Source of the DNA: Burkholderiales bacterium
Lineage (GTDB): Bacteria; Pseudomonadota; Gammaproteobacteria; Burkholderiales; Burkholderiaceae_C
NCBI GenBank assembly: GCA_018971105.1
Contig: JAGWVB010000015.1
Span: forward strand, 1-33,051
Length of the DNA: 33,051 bases
Direction of reading: 5' to 3'
Below, piece after piece: positions 1 to 8,007 of this stretch. The notes under the pieces were generated by a model. It was not told the origin of the DNA, did not search any database, and saw only the letters and a program-made list of their open reading frames with translations. Made by a program: the position numbers and the translations under genes. The number at the start of each line of letters is the position of its first letter. Within the stretch, counting starts at the first letter, position 1.

Positions 1-1392
1 GGCTGGATCGTGCTCGGCCTGCTCGACGACGACCCGGCCAAGCGCGGCGCGCGCATCGGCGGCGTGCCGGTGCTGGGGCCGCTGGCGCTGCTGGCCGAGC
101 CGGTGGCGCCGGCGGCGGCCTATGCGGCCGCGACCCACCTCGTCGTCGCGATGCCCTCGGCGACGCCGGCGCAGCGCCGGCGCGCCTTCGAGCTTGCGGC
201 CGGCACCGGGCTGCCGGTGCTCACCGTGCCCAGCGCCGACGAGCTGCGCACCGGCAAGACGCGCGTCGAGCGGCTGCGCGACATCGAGGCCGAGGACCTG
301 CTCGGGCGCGCGCCCGTGGTGCTCGACGAGGCCGGCATCGCGCAGACGCTGAACGGCAAGGTCGTGCTCGTCACCGGTGCCGGCGGCAGCATCGGCAGCG
401 AGCTGTGCCGGCAGCTGGCGCGCTTCGGGCCGGCGCGGCTCGTGCTGTACGAGCTGAGCGAATTCAATCTCTACACGATCGAGCAGGAGCTCGGCGAGGC
501 CTTCCCGGCGCTGCCGCTGGTGCGGCTGATCGGCGATGTCAGGGACCTGGCGCACCTGCGCCGCACGCTGGCGCGCTGGCGGCCGCAGGTCGTCTTCCAC
601 GCCGCGGCCTACAAGCATGTGCCGCTGATGGAGGACGACAACGCGGCGGCCGCGCTGCGCAACAACACGCTGGGCACCTACCACGCGGCGCTCGCGGCGG
701 CCGAGGCCGGCGCCGAGCGCTTCGTGCTCATCAGCACCGACAAGGCGGTCAATCCGACCAACGTGATGGGCGCGACCAAGCGCGCGGCCGAGATGGTCGT
801 GAGCCAGCTCGCGGCCGAGCACCGGGCGACGCGCTTCATGGCGGTGCGCTTCGGCAACGTGCTGGGCAGCAGCGGCAGCGTGATCCCGAAGTTCAAGGAA
901 CAGATCGCGCGCGGCGGCCCGGTGACGGTGACCCACCCCGAGATCATTCGCTACTTCATGACCATCCCCGAGGCGGCGCGGCTGGTGCTGCAGGCGGCGG
1001 CGATCGGCGAGAGCGGCCAGGTGCTGGTGCTGGACATGGGCGAGCCGGTGAAGATCGTCGACCTGGCGCGCGACCTGATCCGCCTGGCGGGGCACACGGC
1101 GGCCGAGATCCCGATCGTCTACACCGGGCTGCGGCCGGGCGAGAAGCTGTACGAGGAACTGCTGGCCGACGCCGACGACACGTTGCCGACGGCGGTGGCG
1201 AGCCTGCGCGTGGCGCGGCTCAAGGAATGGGCGTTCGGTCCGATGATCGAACTGCTCGAGAAGGCGCGCACCGAGCATGCGCTGGACGACGGTCCGGTGC
1301 GCGAGCTGTTGACCCAGGTGGTCACCGAGTACCGGCCCGCTGCCGTGCGGCGTTCAGACCGGGCTGTCGGCGACCATCTCGGCGGTGGGTAG
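1..1392 (+). CDS. Nucleotide-sugar 4,6-dehydratase, WbpM/CapD/PglF family (5' end missing)
   Basis: The reading frame is open from base 1 to the TAG at 1390-1392, so the start and the usual N-terminal membrane helices lie outside the window. The visible 463 codons begin in a CoA-binding-like Rossmann domain and continue into the SDR dehydratase domain. The NAD-binding motif GAGGSIGSEL is at nt 376-405 and the active-site block STDKAVNPTNVMGATKR begins near nt 733. In this block Met replaces the SDR Tyr (MxxxK), which is normal for the long membrane-bound branch of the family. Known members convert UDP-GlcNAc to a 4-keto-6-deoxy sugar for O-antigen, capsule or glycoprotein glycans. The 3' end overlaps the convergent gspE by 39 nt. 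Family is certain; exact substrate is not. Confidence 0.93.
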   Translation, partial: GWIVLGLLDDDPAKRGARIGGVPVLGPLALLAEPVAPAAAYAAATHLVVAMPSATPAQRRRAFELAAGTGLPVLTVPSADELRTGKTRVERLRDIEAEDLLGRAPVVLDEAGIAQTLNGKVVLVTGAGGSIGSELCRQLARFGPARLVLYELSEFNLYTIEQELGEAFPALPLVRLIGDVRDLAHLRRTLARWRPQVVFHAAAYKHVPLMEDDNAAAALRNNTLGTYHAALAAAEAGAERFVLISTDKAVNPTNVMGATKRAAEMVVSQLAAEHRATRFMAVRFGNVLGSSGSVIPKFKEQIARGGPVTVTHPEIIRYFMTIPEAARLVLQAAAIGESGQVLVLDMGEPVKIVDLARDLIRLAGHTAAEIPIVYTGLRPGEKLYEELLADADDTLPTAVASLRVARLKEWAFGPMIELLEKARTEHALDDGPVRELLTQVVTEYRPAAVRRSDRAVGDHLGGG

Positions 1393-3057
1393 GCTCAGCA
1401 CTTCGGGAAGACTGGTTTCGCCGCGCCAGAACTTGAGCAGCGCATCGTGTTGCAGGGAGCGGAAGCCCTCGGGTTCGCAGGCGCGAAGGTCATGCGGTGA
1501 AAAGTCACCGCGCGACAGTTTCTGCCGCAGAGCATCGGTCGTCGGCAGGAATTCATGCACCCCGACACGCCCGCGGTAACCCGATCCGGTGCATTGCGCG
1601 CAACCGGTCGCCGCCCGCCCCAGATAGTTCGACCGGGTGAGACCGGTGCGCGTGGCGGCGTCGGACAACAGCGGCGGGATCTCTTCCAGAGCCAGAGGCA
1701 CTGCGCAGTGACGGCACAGGCGCCGGATCAATCGTTGCGCGACGACGCCGCGCACGCTGGCAGCCAGCAGGAACGGCTCCACCCCCATGTCGGCCAGACG
1801 GACGAACGCGGACGCTGCATCGTTGGTATGCAGCGTCGACAGCACCTTGTGGCCGGTCAGCGAGGCCTGGATCGCGATCCGTGCCGTTTCGGTGTCGCGT
1901 ATTTCACCGATCATGATCGTGTCGGGATCATGCCGAAGAATGGCCCTTAATGCGGCCGGAAAACTGAATCCGATATCCGATTGAACCTGAAACTGGGTGA
2001 TACCCGGTAATTGATATTCCACCGGATCTTCGACCGTCAGCACCCGCGTATGTTCGATGTCAGTGGCCGCCAGCGCGGCATACAAGGTCGTGCTCTTGCC
2101 CGAGCCCGTCGGTCCGGTGACGAGAATAATGCCGTCGGGCTGTTCGAGCCATCGATTCAGCAGCAGCAGGTGGTCGTCCTCGAGGCCCAGTGCGTCGAGG
2201 CGAAAACGCCGCTGGGCGGTCTTGGGCAACAGGCGCAGCACGGCTGATTCTCCATGCACGCCTGGGATGACCGATACGCGGACTTCGGTCTCGATGCCCG
2301 CGGCGCGGGTCGAGAATCGCCCATCCTGCGGCAATCGCCGTTCGGCGATGTCGAGCCCGGCAATGAGCTTGATGCGGCTCGAAACGGCGTCGAATTTCTG
2401 GCGCGGGTGGAGTTCGGTCTGGCGCAAGCCACCGTCGACCCGGTAGCGGACGGCGAATTCACCCTCGCCGGGTTCGATATGGATGTCCGAGGCGCCGAGA
2501 TCGGTGCCCCGGGCCAGCATCGATGCGACGAACTCGACGATCGGCGCATCCTGCGCCAGCTGTCGCAGGTCGCGGTGGCCGCCGAGTGCCGCGTCGGTAC
2601 GGGAAGCGTCGCTGTACAGGCTGGACAGGGCAGCGGCCAGGTCCTGCCCGGTGGCGAGCATCGACTCCAGCCGGCGTCCACCGGATCGATGCTGGAGATA
2701 TTCGGCCAGTTCGGTCAGCAGCGGATCGCGCGCGACCAGGAGCAGGCCGTCATTCGCGGACGGACTGACGAAGGCTTCCCACCGGCGGGCGAGGGATTCG
2801 GGAAGCGCGTAGCTCTCGTTGAGCGAATTCAGCGCGCGCTCGAGTATTTCGGATTGGTTTGTACGATTCCAAACCGGAAGTTCGAGTTGCGCGGCCAGGC
2901 ATTCGTAAAGAGTCGCTTCCGATATCAATCCGTGGCGAATCAATATCGCACCGATCCGGAGCCGGGTCGATCCGTTGTCTTCCTGTTCTTGCAGCGCCAA
3001 CTGGAGGTCGGCATCGACCACATGGCCACGGCTGATCAACAGTTGTCCTAACAGCAT
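1354..3057 (-). CDS. gspE: Type II secretion ATPase GspE
   Basis: 567 residues. This is the cytoplasmic hexameric ATPase that drives pseudopilus assembly in type II secretion. An N-terminal GspE/PilB domain (about residues 1-150) precedes the ATPase domain. Walker A GPTGSGKST is at 315-323 (Lys321), the Asp-box/Walker B stretch DTIMIGEIRD is at 379-388, and the His-box STLHTND follows. A four-cysteine zinc site (C448, C451, C486, C489) marks the GspE branch. The ATG at 3057 is the only sensible in-frame start; its ribosome site is weak (GGAA about 15 nt upstream). It is separated from the other gsp genes by the surface-protein gene and sits 26 nt after a strong terminator, so it depends on readthrough or on a promoter I could not identify. 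The 3' end overlaps the convergent dehydratase gene by 39 nt. Confidence 0.96.
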   Translation of the reverse strand: MLLGQLLISRGHVVDADLQLALQEQEDNGSTRLRIGAILIRHGLISEATLYECLAAQLELPVWNRTNQSEILERALNSLNESYALPESLARRWEAFVSPSANDGLLLVARDPLLTELAEYLQHRSGGRRLESMLATGQDLAAALSSLYSDASRTDAALGGHRDLRQLAQDAPIVEFVASMLARGTDLGASDIHIEPGEGEFAVRYRVDGGLRQTELHPRQKFDAVSSRIKLIAGLDIAERRLPQDGRFSTRAAGIETEVRVSVIPGVHGESAVLRLLPKTAQRRFRLDALGLEDDHLLLLNRWLEQPDGIILVTGPTGSGKSTTLYAALAATDIEHTRVLTVEDPVEYQLPGITQFQVQSDIGFSFPAALRAILRHDPDTIMIGEIRDTETARIAIQASLTGHKVLSTLHTNDAASAFVRLADMGVEPFLLAASVRGVVAQRLIRRLCRHCAVPLALEEIPPLLSDAATRTGLTRSNYLGRAATGCAQCTGSGYRGRVGVHEFLPTTDALRQKLSRGDFSPHDLRACEPEGFRSLQHDALLKFWRGETSLPEVLSLPTAEMVADSPV

Positions 3058-3082
3058 CGTGCGTAATGTCGTTCCGAAAATG

Positions 3083-3110
3083 AAAAAGGCGGGGGCCGAA
3101 ACCCCCGCCT
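3083..3110 (-). terminator. Intrinsic terminator of the surface-protein gene
   Basis: On the - strand a perfect 9-bp stem (AGGCGGGGG / CCCCCGCCT, 3110-3102 and 3095-3087) with a 6-nt loop is followed by a T run (TTTTTC, then ATTTTC). It begins 30 nt past the surface-protein stop codon and ends 25 nt before the gspE ATG. It has every feature of a Rho-independent terminator. Confidence 0.93.
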
Positions 3111-3140
3111 GAACTGGCCTGAAATCCTTGTAAGTCGAGC

Positions 3141-4844
3141 TTACTTGGCGTTCTGGGTGTTCTGCTGGTTGCCCGACGGGCCTTCGGCGCTCTGCGCACC
3201 CGAGGCTTCGAAGAACTGGCCCGTGCTGTTCATCACGTAGTTCTGGACGCGGATCGACGAGGTCGGCGCGAAGATGCGCAGGCGGGCATTGCCGTTCACG
3301 TCGTTCGGCGCCGTGTAGGTCACGCCACCACCGGCAGCCGAGGCCGCGTTGAGCGCGGCATCGATCGTCGGCGACAGGTAGTAACGCACTTCCAGCGGGG
3401 CGAACGGACCGGTCTTGCCACCGACGGCCGCAACCATCGCCAGGTTCACCGAGGCACCCAGAGCGCCACCGGCGGTCAGGACCTGCGCGGTCGGCGAGGC
3501 CGACTGCGACGGGTCGGTGTTGATCACGCGGATCACGCTTTCCCAGCCGTTGGCGGCGGTCACGATGCCCGGGACATAGTTCCGGACGTCGATCTGCACG
3601 CCGTTGGCGGTCAGGTTGTACAGGTTGCCCGGGCACATCGGGGTCGCCAGTTCACCGGAGTTCGTGGTGCGCAGCAGCGTACCGGAAGCGAGCGAGAACA
3701 TCGCCGGCGGCACCACGTTCGTGCCGTTCGTCGTGTAGCAGACGTAGGCCGTGCGCGAACCACCGACCGCGGGCAGACCGGCATTGTTCATGCTCGCCGC
3801 CGGGACCGTGATCGTCGCCGAGGTGCTGTTGGCGTTCAGGAGCTGGGTGACGCCAGCCAGCGGCGTGTTGCAATCGGGGGTCGACGACACGCTGAACAGG
3901 CCGCCCGTGACGATGGTGCCGCCCGTGGCATTGACGGTGATGGTCGCGCCGTTCTCGGAAACGCCACCGTCGCCGGCTGCGTCGACGCCCCAGTTCGCGT
4001 TCGCGACCGTGTACAGCGTGGCGCCATCGGTGTCATACAGCGACTGATGCGGACCGAAGGTCACCGAGCCCAGGTTGATCCGGGTGGTGCCGAGGACGCC
4101 GTCCGTGATGTCGGCGGGAACGTTCGTCGTGAAGAACTTGCCCAGCGAAGGCTGCTGGACGTTGATCTGCGACTCTTCGTTGAGCGCCGGAACGGTCGAG
4201 CTGAACGCCGAGCTCGAGGCCACGGTGACCGTCGTGGCGGTATTCGACTGCAGGATCGGCGTCGAATTGATCGCGCTCGCCAGGTTCGAATCGAACGGCG
4301 AGCCGGCGGCGTTCGTCAGGGCGATGGTGACGCCGATCGAGGCGGGCGTCGGGTTGCAATAGTTGGCCGCCAGGGCCGGCGTCTGCAGCGTCGTATAGAC
4401 GTTGCTGATGGTGCCGTTGGCGCCCAGGTTGGCGCCGTAGGTGCCGAGAACGATGGTCGAATTCGACGGGAACGTGATACCGCTGTTGAGCGTGAAGGCG
4501 TAGCTGACCTGGCTGGGATTCGACGCGCTGATGACACCGGGGGCGCCCGCGAGGATGTCGGTGCCGTTGACGCCGATCAGGGTCGCCGTCGGCAGCGCCG
4601 CGGCATTCCAGGTCGCACCGTTGGTCAGCGTGTAGGTGACCGTGAACGAGTTCGGGTTGCCCGCCGTGCCGGTCAAGGGCAGGGCCAGCGAATAACCGAT
4701 CGTCGGCGCGGTCAGCGAGACGTTGCTACCGAAGACTTCGGCGGCGAAATTCTTGTACGACGCTTGGATCACACCGGCACTGGCGTTGGTGGCGATACCG
4801 ACGAAAGCGCTGGCCAACAGGGCAGAGAGTACTTTACGCTTCAT
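3141..4844 (-). CDS. Exported S-layer-like surface protein, candidate T2SS substrate
   Basis: 567 residues. I do not recognise a named family. A clear Sec signal peptide is present: MKRK, a hydrophobic core, then an ASA|G cleavage site after residue 23. The mature protein is rich in Thr, Ser, Ala, Asn, Gly and Val. It has only four lysines and four cysteines, and looks all-beta, as expected of an S-layer or other abundant extracellular protein. I see no C-terminal sorting motif, transmembrane anchor, lipobox or T1SS GGxGxD repeats. The start at 4844 is chosen because GAGGAA (4854-4849) lies just upstream; an in-frame ATG at 4856 would place that site inside the gene. It has its own promoter and terminator and lies between gspD and gspE, which suggests type II export. 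It could instead be an adhesin or sheath protein. Export is well supported; S-layer identity is inference. Confidence 0.85.
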   Translation of the reverse strand: MKRKVLSALLASAFVGIATNASAGVIQASYKNFAAEVFGSNVSLTAPTIGYSLALPLTGTAGNPNSFTVTYTLTNGATWNAAALPTATLIGVNGTDILAGAPGVISASNPSQVSYAFTLNSGITFPSNSTIVLGTYGANLGANGTISNVYTTLQTPALAANYCNPTPASIGVTIALTNAAGSPFDSNLASAINSTPILQSNTATTVTVASSSAFSSTVPALNEESQINVQQPSLGKFFTTNVPADITDGVLGTTRINLGSVTFGPHQSLYDTDGATLYTVANANWGVDAAGDGGVSENGATITVNATGGTIVTGGLFSVSSTPDCNTPLAGVTQLLNANSTSATITVPAASMNNAGLPAVGGSRTAYVCYTTNGTNVVPPAMFSLASGTLLRTTNSGELATPMCPGNLYNLTANGVQIDVRNYVPGIVTAANGWESVIRVINTDPSQSASPTAQVLTAGGALGASVNLAMVAAVGGKTGPFAPLEVRYYLSPTIDAALNAASAAGGGVTYTAPNDVNGNARLRIFAPTSSIRVQNYVMNSTGQFFEASGAQSAEGPSGNQQNTQNAK

Positions 4845-4848
4845 GAAA

Positions 4849-4854
4849 TTCCTC
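4849..4854 (-). promoter_or_regulatory. Ribosome binding site of the surface-protein gene
   Basis: GAGGAA on the - strand, followed by TTTC and then the ATG at 4844. It decides between that start and the in-frame ATG at 4856. It is one of the few strong Shine-Dalgarno sites in this window. Confidence 0.8.
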
Positions 4855-4909
4855 ATTTGTTTCAAGATATGACATCTCAACAAGCACGCCGATTCCCGAT
4901 TGTTCTCGT

Positions 4910-4921
4910 CAGCGGCCGCTG
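4910..4921. repeat. 12-bp perfect palindrome in the surface-protein 5' leader
   Basis: CAGCGGCCGCTG reads the same on both strands. It lies about 20 nt downstream of the predicted transcription start and could be an operator or a short leader hairpin. GC-rich palindromes of this size also arise by chance in such a genome, so function is not established. Confidence 0.35.
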
Positions 4922-4948
4922 CACCTGTTCGATGTGACAGCTCGGGCG

Positions 4949-4976
4949 AGTATACATACAGCAAGGGGTCGCGCAA
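4949..4976 (-). promoter_or_regulatory. Sigma70-type promoter of the surface-protein gene
   Basis: On the - strand TTGCGC (4976-4971) is followed after 16 nt by TATACT (4954-4949). This is the best -35/-10 pair I found in the window. Transcription would begin near 4942, giving a leader of almost 100 nt before the ATG at 4844. The site lies in the 257-nt gap after gspD, so the surface-protein gene can be expressed independently of the upstream gsp genes. Confidence 0.72.
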
Positions 4977-5019
4977 CGGTGGAAGTCTTGGGTTTCTGGG
5001 TGGGATGTTGCTATGGAAC

Positions 5020-5038
5020 CACTGGCCGCGGGCCAGTG
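5020..5038. repeat. Inverted repeat 64-82 nt past the gspD stop
   Basis: CACTGGCC-GCG-GGCCAGTG is a perfect 8-bp stem with a 3-nt loop, between the gspD stop codon (5102) and the surface-protein promoter. No T run follows on the - strand, so it is not a standard intrinsic terminator. It could be an mRNA 3' stabilising hairpin, part of a Rho-dependent end, or a protein-binding site. Confidence 0.45.
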
Positions 5039-5101
5039 AAGGAAGGAGCAGCGGCGACGGCGTACAGAACCCTGGGGGTCTGCGCTGGTCCGGGGGTGCG
5101 G

Positions 5102-7546
5102 TCACGGGCGTCTTATCGCGTCTTGCAGCTCCTTCAAAATTTTCGGGTCCGTCACCGGCGTGCCTGCCGCGGCGCGCGGCGCATCCGGTCCCGTTGCGCC
5201 TGTCTTCGGTAATGGGGAGGTGGTCTTCGTCGTAGTATTACCGAAATCAGGGCGTGTTCCAAGGCCGGACGGAGAAGATTTCGGGGTCGTGGTGGAGGGT
5301 GCCGAGGCGGCCTCTCCCGAAGTCGGTGCCGATGGGGGGGGCGGCGGCAGGATGTACGGTTTCGGTGCGGGGATGGCGTCTTCGAGTCCGTTGCGCGGCG
5401 CGGTGGGCGCCGGCTCGACCTGGGGCGGGCGCAGGTGTTGTTCGGTCGTGTCCGAGTCCCAGGTGAACTGGTTGCGGAAGGCGGCTGTGATCGAGTGGGC
5501 TTCGAACTCGTCGTTGATGACGTAGGGCGTGATCAAAACGATCAGCTCGGTGCGATCGCGCGTCTTGTGGTGGCTCTTGAACAGGTTGCCAGCCCAGGGG
5601 ATGTCCTTGAGCCAGGGCACGCCGGTGTCGGTGTTCGAAGCCGTCTCCTGCATCAGGCCACCGAGCAGCACGGTCGCGCCATCGGTCACCGACAGCTTGG
5701 TCGTGAGATGTCGCGTCGCAATCGTCGGCGACGAGGTGACACCGGACTGCGTGGCGCTGGCTGAACTGACTTCCTGGTCGACGTCGAGGTCGATGCGGCC
5801 TCCGGCATGGATCACCGGCTTGACCTTGAGGATGACCCCGGTCGAGCGATATTGAATCGTCTGCAGCAGGCCGTTCTGCAGCGTCGTGCCGCCGTTGGAA
5901 CTCGTGCTGGCCGCGGTCCCCGTGGTCTGCTGCGAACTGATGACGGGCACTTCGGAGCCGACCTGGATCGATGCCATCTCGCCGTTGCGGGCCATGATGC
6001 TCGGATTGGCCAGCACACGCACCCGGGACGTCGATGCGAGCGCGTTGAACAGCGCCCGCGGCGTGGTGCCGTTGCCGGCGGTGACCACCGCGGCGAGCCC
6101 GCCGATGGCTGAAGTTCCGAACGAGCCCAGCGTGCTGACGTTGACGTTGTTGCCTGCGCTCTGGAACTGGTTGAGCATCCACTCGAAGCCGAGCTGCTCG
6201 CTGGCGTTCAGCGTGACCTCGGCGATCGTGACCGAAATCAGCGCGCTGCGCGGCGGGCGGTCGAGTTCCTGAAGCAGCCCGAACCACTGCTGGTACTCGG
6301 TCGGATTGCCCTGGATGATGAGCGTGTTGCTGGCCGCATTGACGACCACGCGCGAGCGCGTCGCGCCGGCGCCGGCGCCGCTGGTCCCTGCCGGATTCAT
6401 GACGTCCTGCAGCGTCTTGGCGAGCTCGGATGCGTCCAGATTCCGCACCGCATAGGTGAAATAGCCGGCGCTGCCGCGACCGCTGGCCGGTTGATCCAGA
6501 TCGGTCGCCCAGCGCAGCACGTAATTCAAGATCGCTTCACTGCGCGCGAAGACGAGCACGGAATTCAGGGGTGGGATCGGCAATAGGATGATCGGAGCCT
6601 GGGCATTGGCCATGGTGCCCACCGAGTAACCCTGGGCTTGCAGGACTTCGGCCAGCCGCTTGGCCATTTCGTCCGCGGACCAGAACAGCGGTGCGATGCG
6701 CGCGCTGGCGCGCCCTCGCATCAAGGGCCGGTCCAGCGACTTGATCGCATCGACGGCCGCGGCCACGTCGTCGCTCTGGCCGCTGAGCAGGATGGCCTGG
6801 CCGCCGAGGTCTTCCTGGACCTGCAGGCGCTGGCCGAAAAGCGTACGCAGCCAGCCCGCGACGGTGGCCGGATTGACGGCCTCGAGGTCGACGATCTGGA
6901 AGATCGGGCGCAGCGCAGACGGTACCTCGGGCAGCGAGCGGCCCATTCTCAACTCGGGCACGAATCCGGTCGGTCCGGTGCCCGGCGTGATGCGCAGCAG
7001 TCCGTTATATTCGGTAACGGCGATATTGAAGGATTTCAAGACGGATACCGCTGCCTCGTAAAGGCCCTGGGCAGTTTGCGGTTTGCCGCTTTTCAGGCTC
7101 ACCAGTTCCTTGCGTTGGGCAATCGATGGATCGACCGAAATGTTGCGCTTCAATATCGTCGCGAACACGGTGTCGATGAATGCCGGCAGGGGCAACTGCT
7201 CGATCGAGACGGCGGTTTCGAGCGTCGGGTCCGCCGGCGGCATGGTGCCCGCGGACGAGGGCAGGGGCTCGACCTTGCCGGGGGCCGGCGGCGTCGGCAC
7301 CTGGAACAGCCGGTTCTTGGCCGCCACGGGCTGCCCGGTGGCCGCCTCGGCGCCGCCGGCCGACGCCGCGGCTTCGGGCTCCATCGCGGTCGATCCACGG
7401 CGGACCATCTCCATCGCACTGATGTCGCGTGGCGGCAGGATCGGGGGCGGCATCGTGGCGCAACCGCCCAGGCCGAGCGCAAACGCGGCGGACAGGCGCG
7501 CGCGCAGGCGGGCGCGGGTCGGGGCGTACGGGGATTTGGATGTCAT
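5102..7546 (-). CDS. gspD: Type II secretin GspD, predicted lipoprotein
   Basis: 814 residues, forming the outer-membrane channel of the T2SS. The N-terminus is basic, then hydrophobic, ending in the lipobox LGGC (Cys29), so it should be lipidated like the lipo-secretins XpsD and HxcQ. After a Pro/Ala-rich linker come N0 (from about residue 100), N1 to N3 domains, and a secretin core with the VPVISSQQ region, the GVILKVKPVI strand and a C-terminal LIVLITPYVI. About 120 residues of proline-rich, low-complexity tail follow, making it longer than most secretins. The ATG at 7546 overlaps the gspC stop by 4 nt (ATGA). No pilotin (GspS) gene is visible, which fits a self-targeting lipoprotein secretin. 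Confidence 0.96.
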   Translation of the reverse strand: MTSKSPYAPTRARLRARLSAAFALGLGGCATMPPPILPPRDISAMEMVRRGSTAMEPEAAASAGGAEAATGQPVAAKNRLFQVPTPPAPGKVEPLPSSAGTMPPADPTLETAVSIEQLPLPAFIDTVFATILKRNISVDPSIAQRKELVSLKSGKPQTAQGLYEAAVSVLKSFNIAVTEYNGLLRITPGTGPTGFVPELRMGRSLPEVPSALRPIFQIVDLEAVNPATVAGWLRTLFGQRLQVQEDLGGQAILLSGQSDDVAAAVDAIKSLDRPLMRGRASARIAPLFWSADEMAKRLAEVLQAQGYSVGTMANAQAPIILLPIPPLNSVLVFARSEAILNYVLRWATDLDQPASGRGSAGYFTYAVRNLDASELAKTLQDVMNPAGTSGAGAGATRSRVVVNAASNTLIIQGNPTEYQQWFGLLQELDRPPRSALISVTIAEVTLNASEQLGFEWMLNQFQSAGNNVNVSTLGSFGTSAIGGLAAVVTAGNGTTPRALFNALASTSRVRVLANPSIMARNGEMASIQVGSEVPVISSQQTTGTAASTSSNGGTTLQNGLLQTIQYRSTGVILKVKPVIHAGGRIDLDVDQEVSSASATQSGVTSSPTIATRHLTTKLSVTDGATVLLGGLMQETASNTDTGVPWLKDIPWAGNLFKSHHKTRDRTELIVLITPYVINDEFEAHSITAAFRNQFTWDSDTTEQHLRPPQVEPAPTAPRNGLEDAIPAPKPYILPPPPPSAPTSGEAASAPSTTTPKSSPSGLGTRPDFGNTTTKTTSPLPKTGATGPDAPRAAAGTPVTDPKILKELQDAIRRP

Positions 7547-8007
7547 GGCTCTAACAGGTAAAGGGTGCGTTTGCGGCCGCGCCGGTTCACGACGTCCGCA
7601 TGGTCGACCTCGATCGACGTGATCTTGTCGCCGTCGGGCAGGCGTTCGCCGACGCCCAGGGTCAGCGGCACCTGTCCCGGGCTGGCAAGCACCGCGTACC
7701 GGGCCTTGCCGCGCACCACCAGCGCGGCGAATTGCCAGGGCTGGGCCTCGGCAGCGGAGGCCGCAGTCTGCGGCGCGGCCAGGATGGCTGCGGTGGCCTG
7801 CACCAGGCCCATCGGGTCGACGGCCGAGATCTCGGCTGCCAGCTCCTTGGGCGTGGGCTCCGATGCCTGAGCGCTCGATGCGGCCCGCGGCAGGTCGGAT
7901 CGGGTGGCACTCCCGGCCAGTGCGGGCGGGTGGTGTATCCACCAGGCGGCGGCCCCGGCCCCGAACCAGAGCAGGCATGCCCATGCGATGCGCGCTCCGA
8001 TCCTCAT
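7543..8007 (-). CDS. gspC: Short GspC/XpsN-type inner-membrane protein without PDZ domain
   Basis: 154 residues: a short cytoplasmic N-terminus, one transmembrane helix (about residues 8-25), an Ala-rich linker, and a C-terminal beta domain beginning WQFAALVVRGKARYAVL and ending VNRRGRKRTLYLLEP. That domain resembles the homology region (HR) that contacts the secretin N0 domain. Classical GspC proteins are nearer 270-300 residues and carry a PDZ or coiled-coil domain; none is present here. Position between gspM and gspD matches xpsN in Xanthomonas, whose product plays the GspC role. It overlaps gspM and gspD by 4 nt each. Role as the secretin connector is inferred from position and fold-like pattern. 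Confidence 0.8.
   Translation of the reverse strand: MRIGARIAWACLLWFGAGAAAWWIHHPPALAGSATRSDLPRAASSAQASEPTPKELAAEISAVDPMGLVQATAAILAAPQTAASAAEAQPWQFAALVVRGKARYAVLASPGQVPLTLGVGERLPDGDKITSIEVDHADVVNRRGRKRTLYLLEP

Noticed and set aside
3058-3636. Upstream extension of the gspE frame into the surface-protein gene
   Set aside because: The frame is open but antigenic of no GspE homology; the GspE domain begins at the ATG at 3057 and the extension crosses the terminator and the surface-protein coding region.
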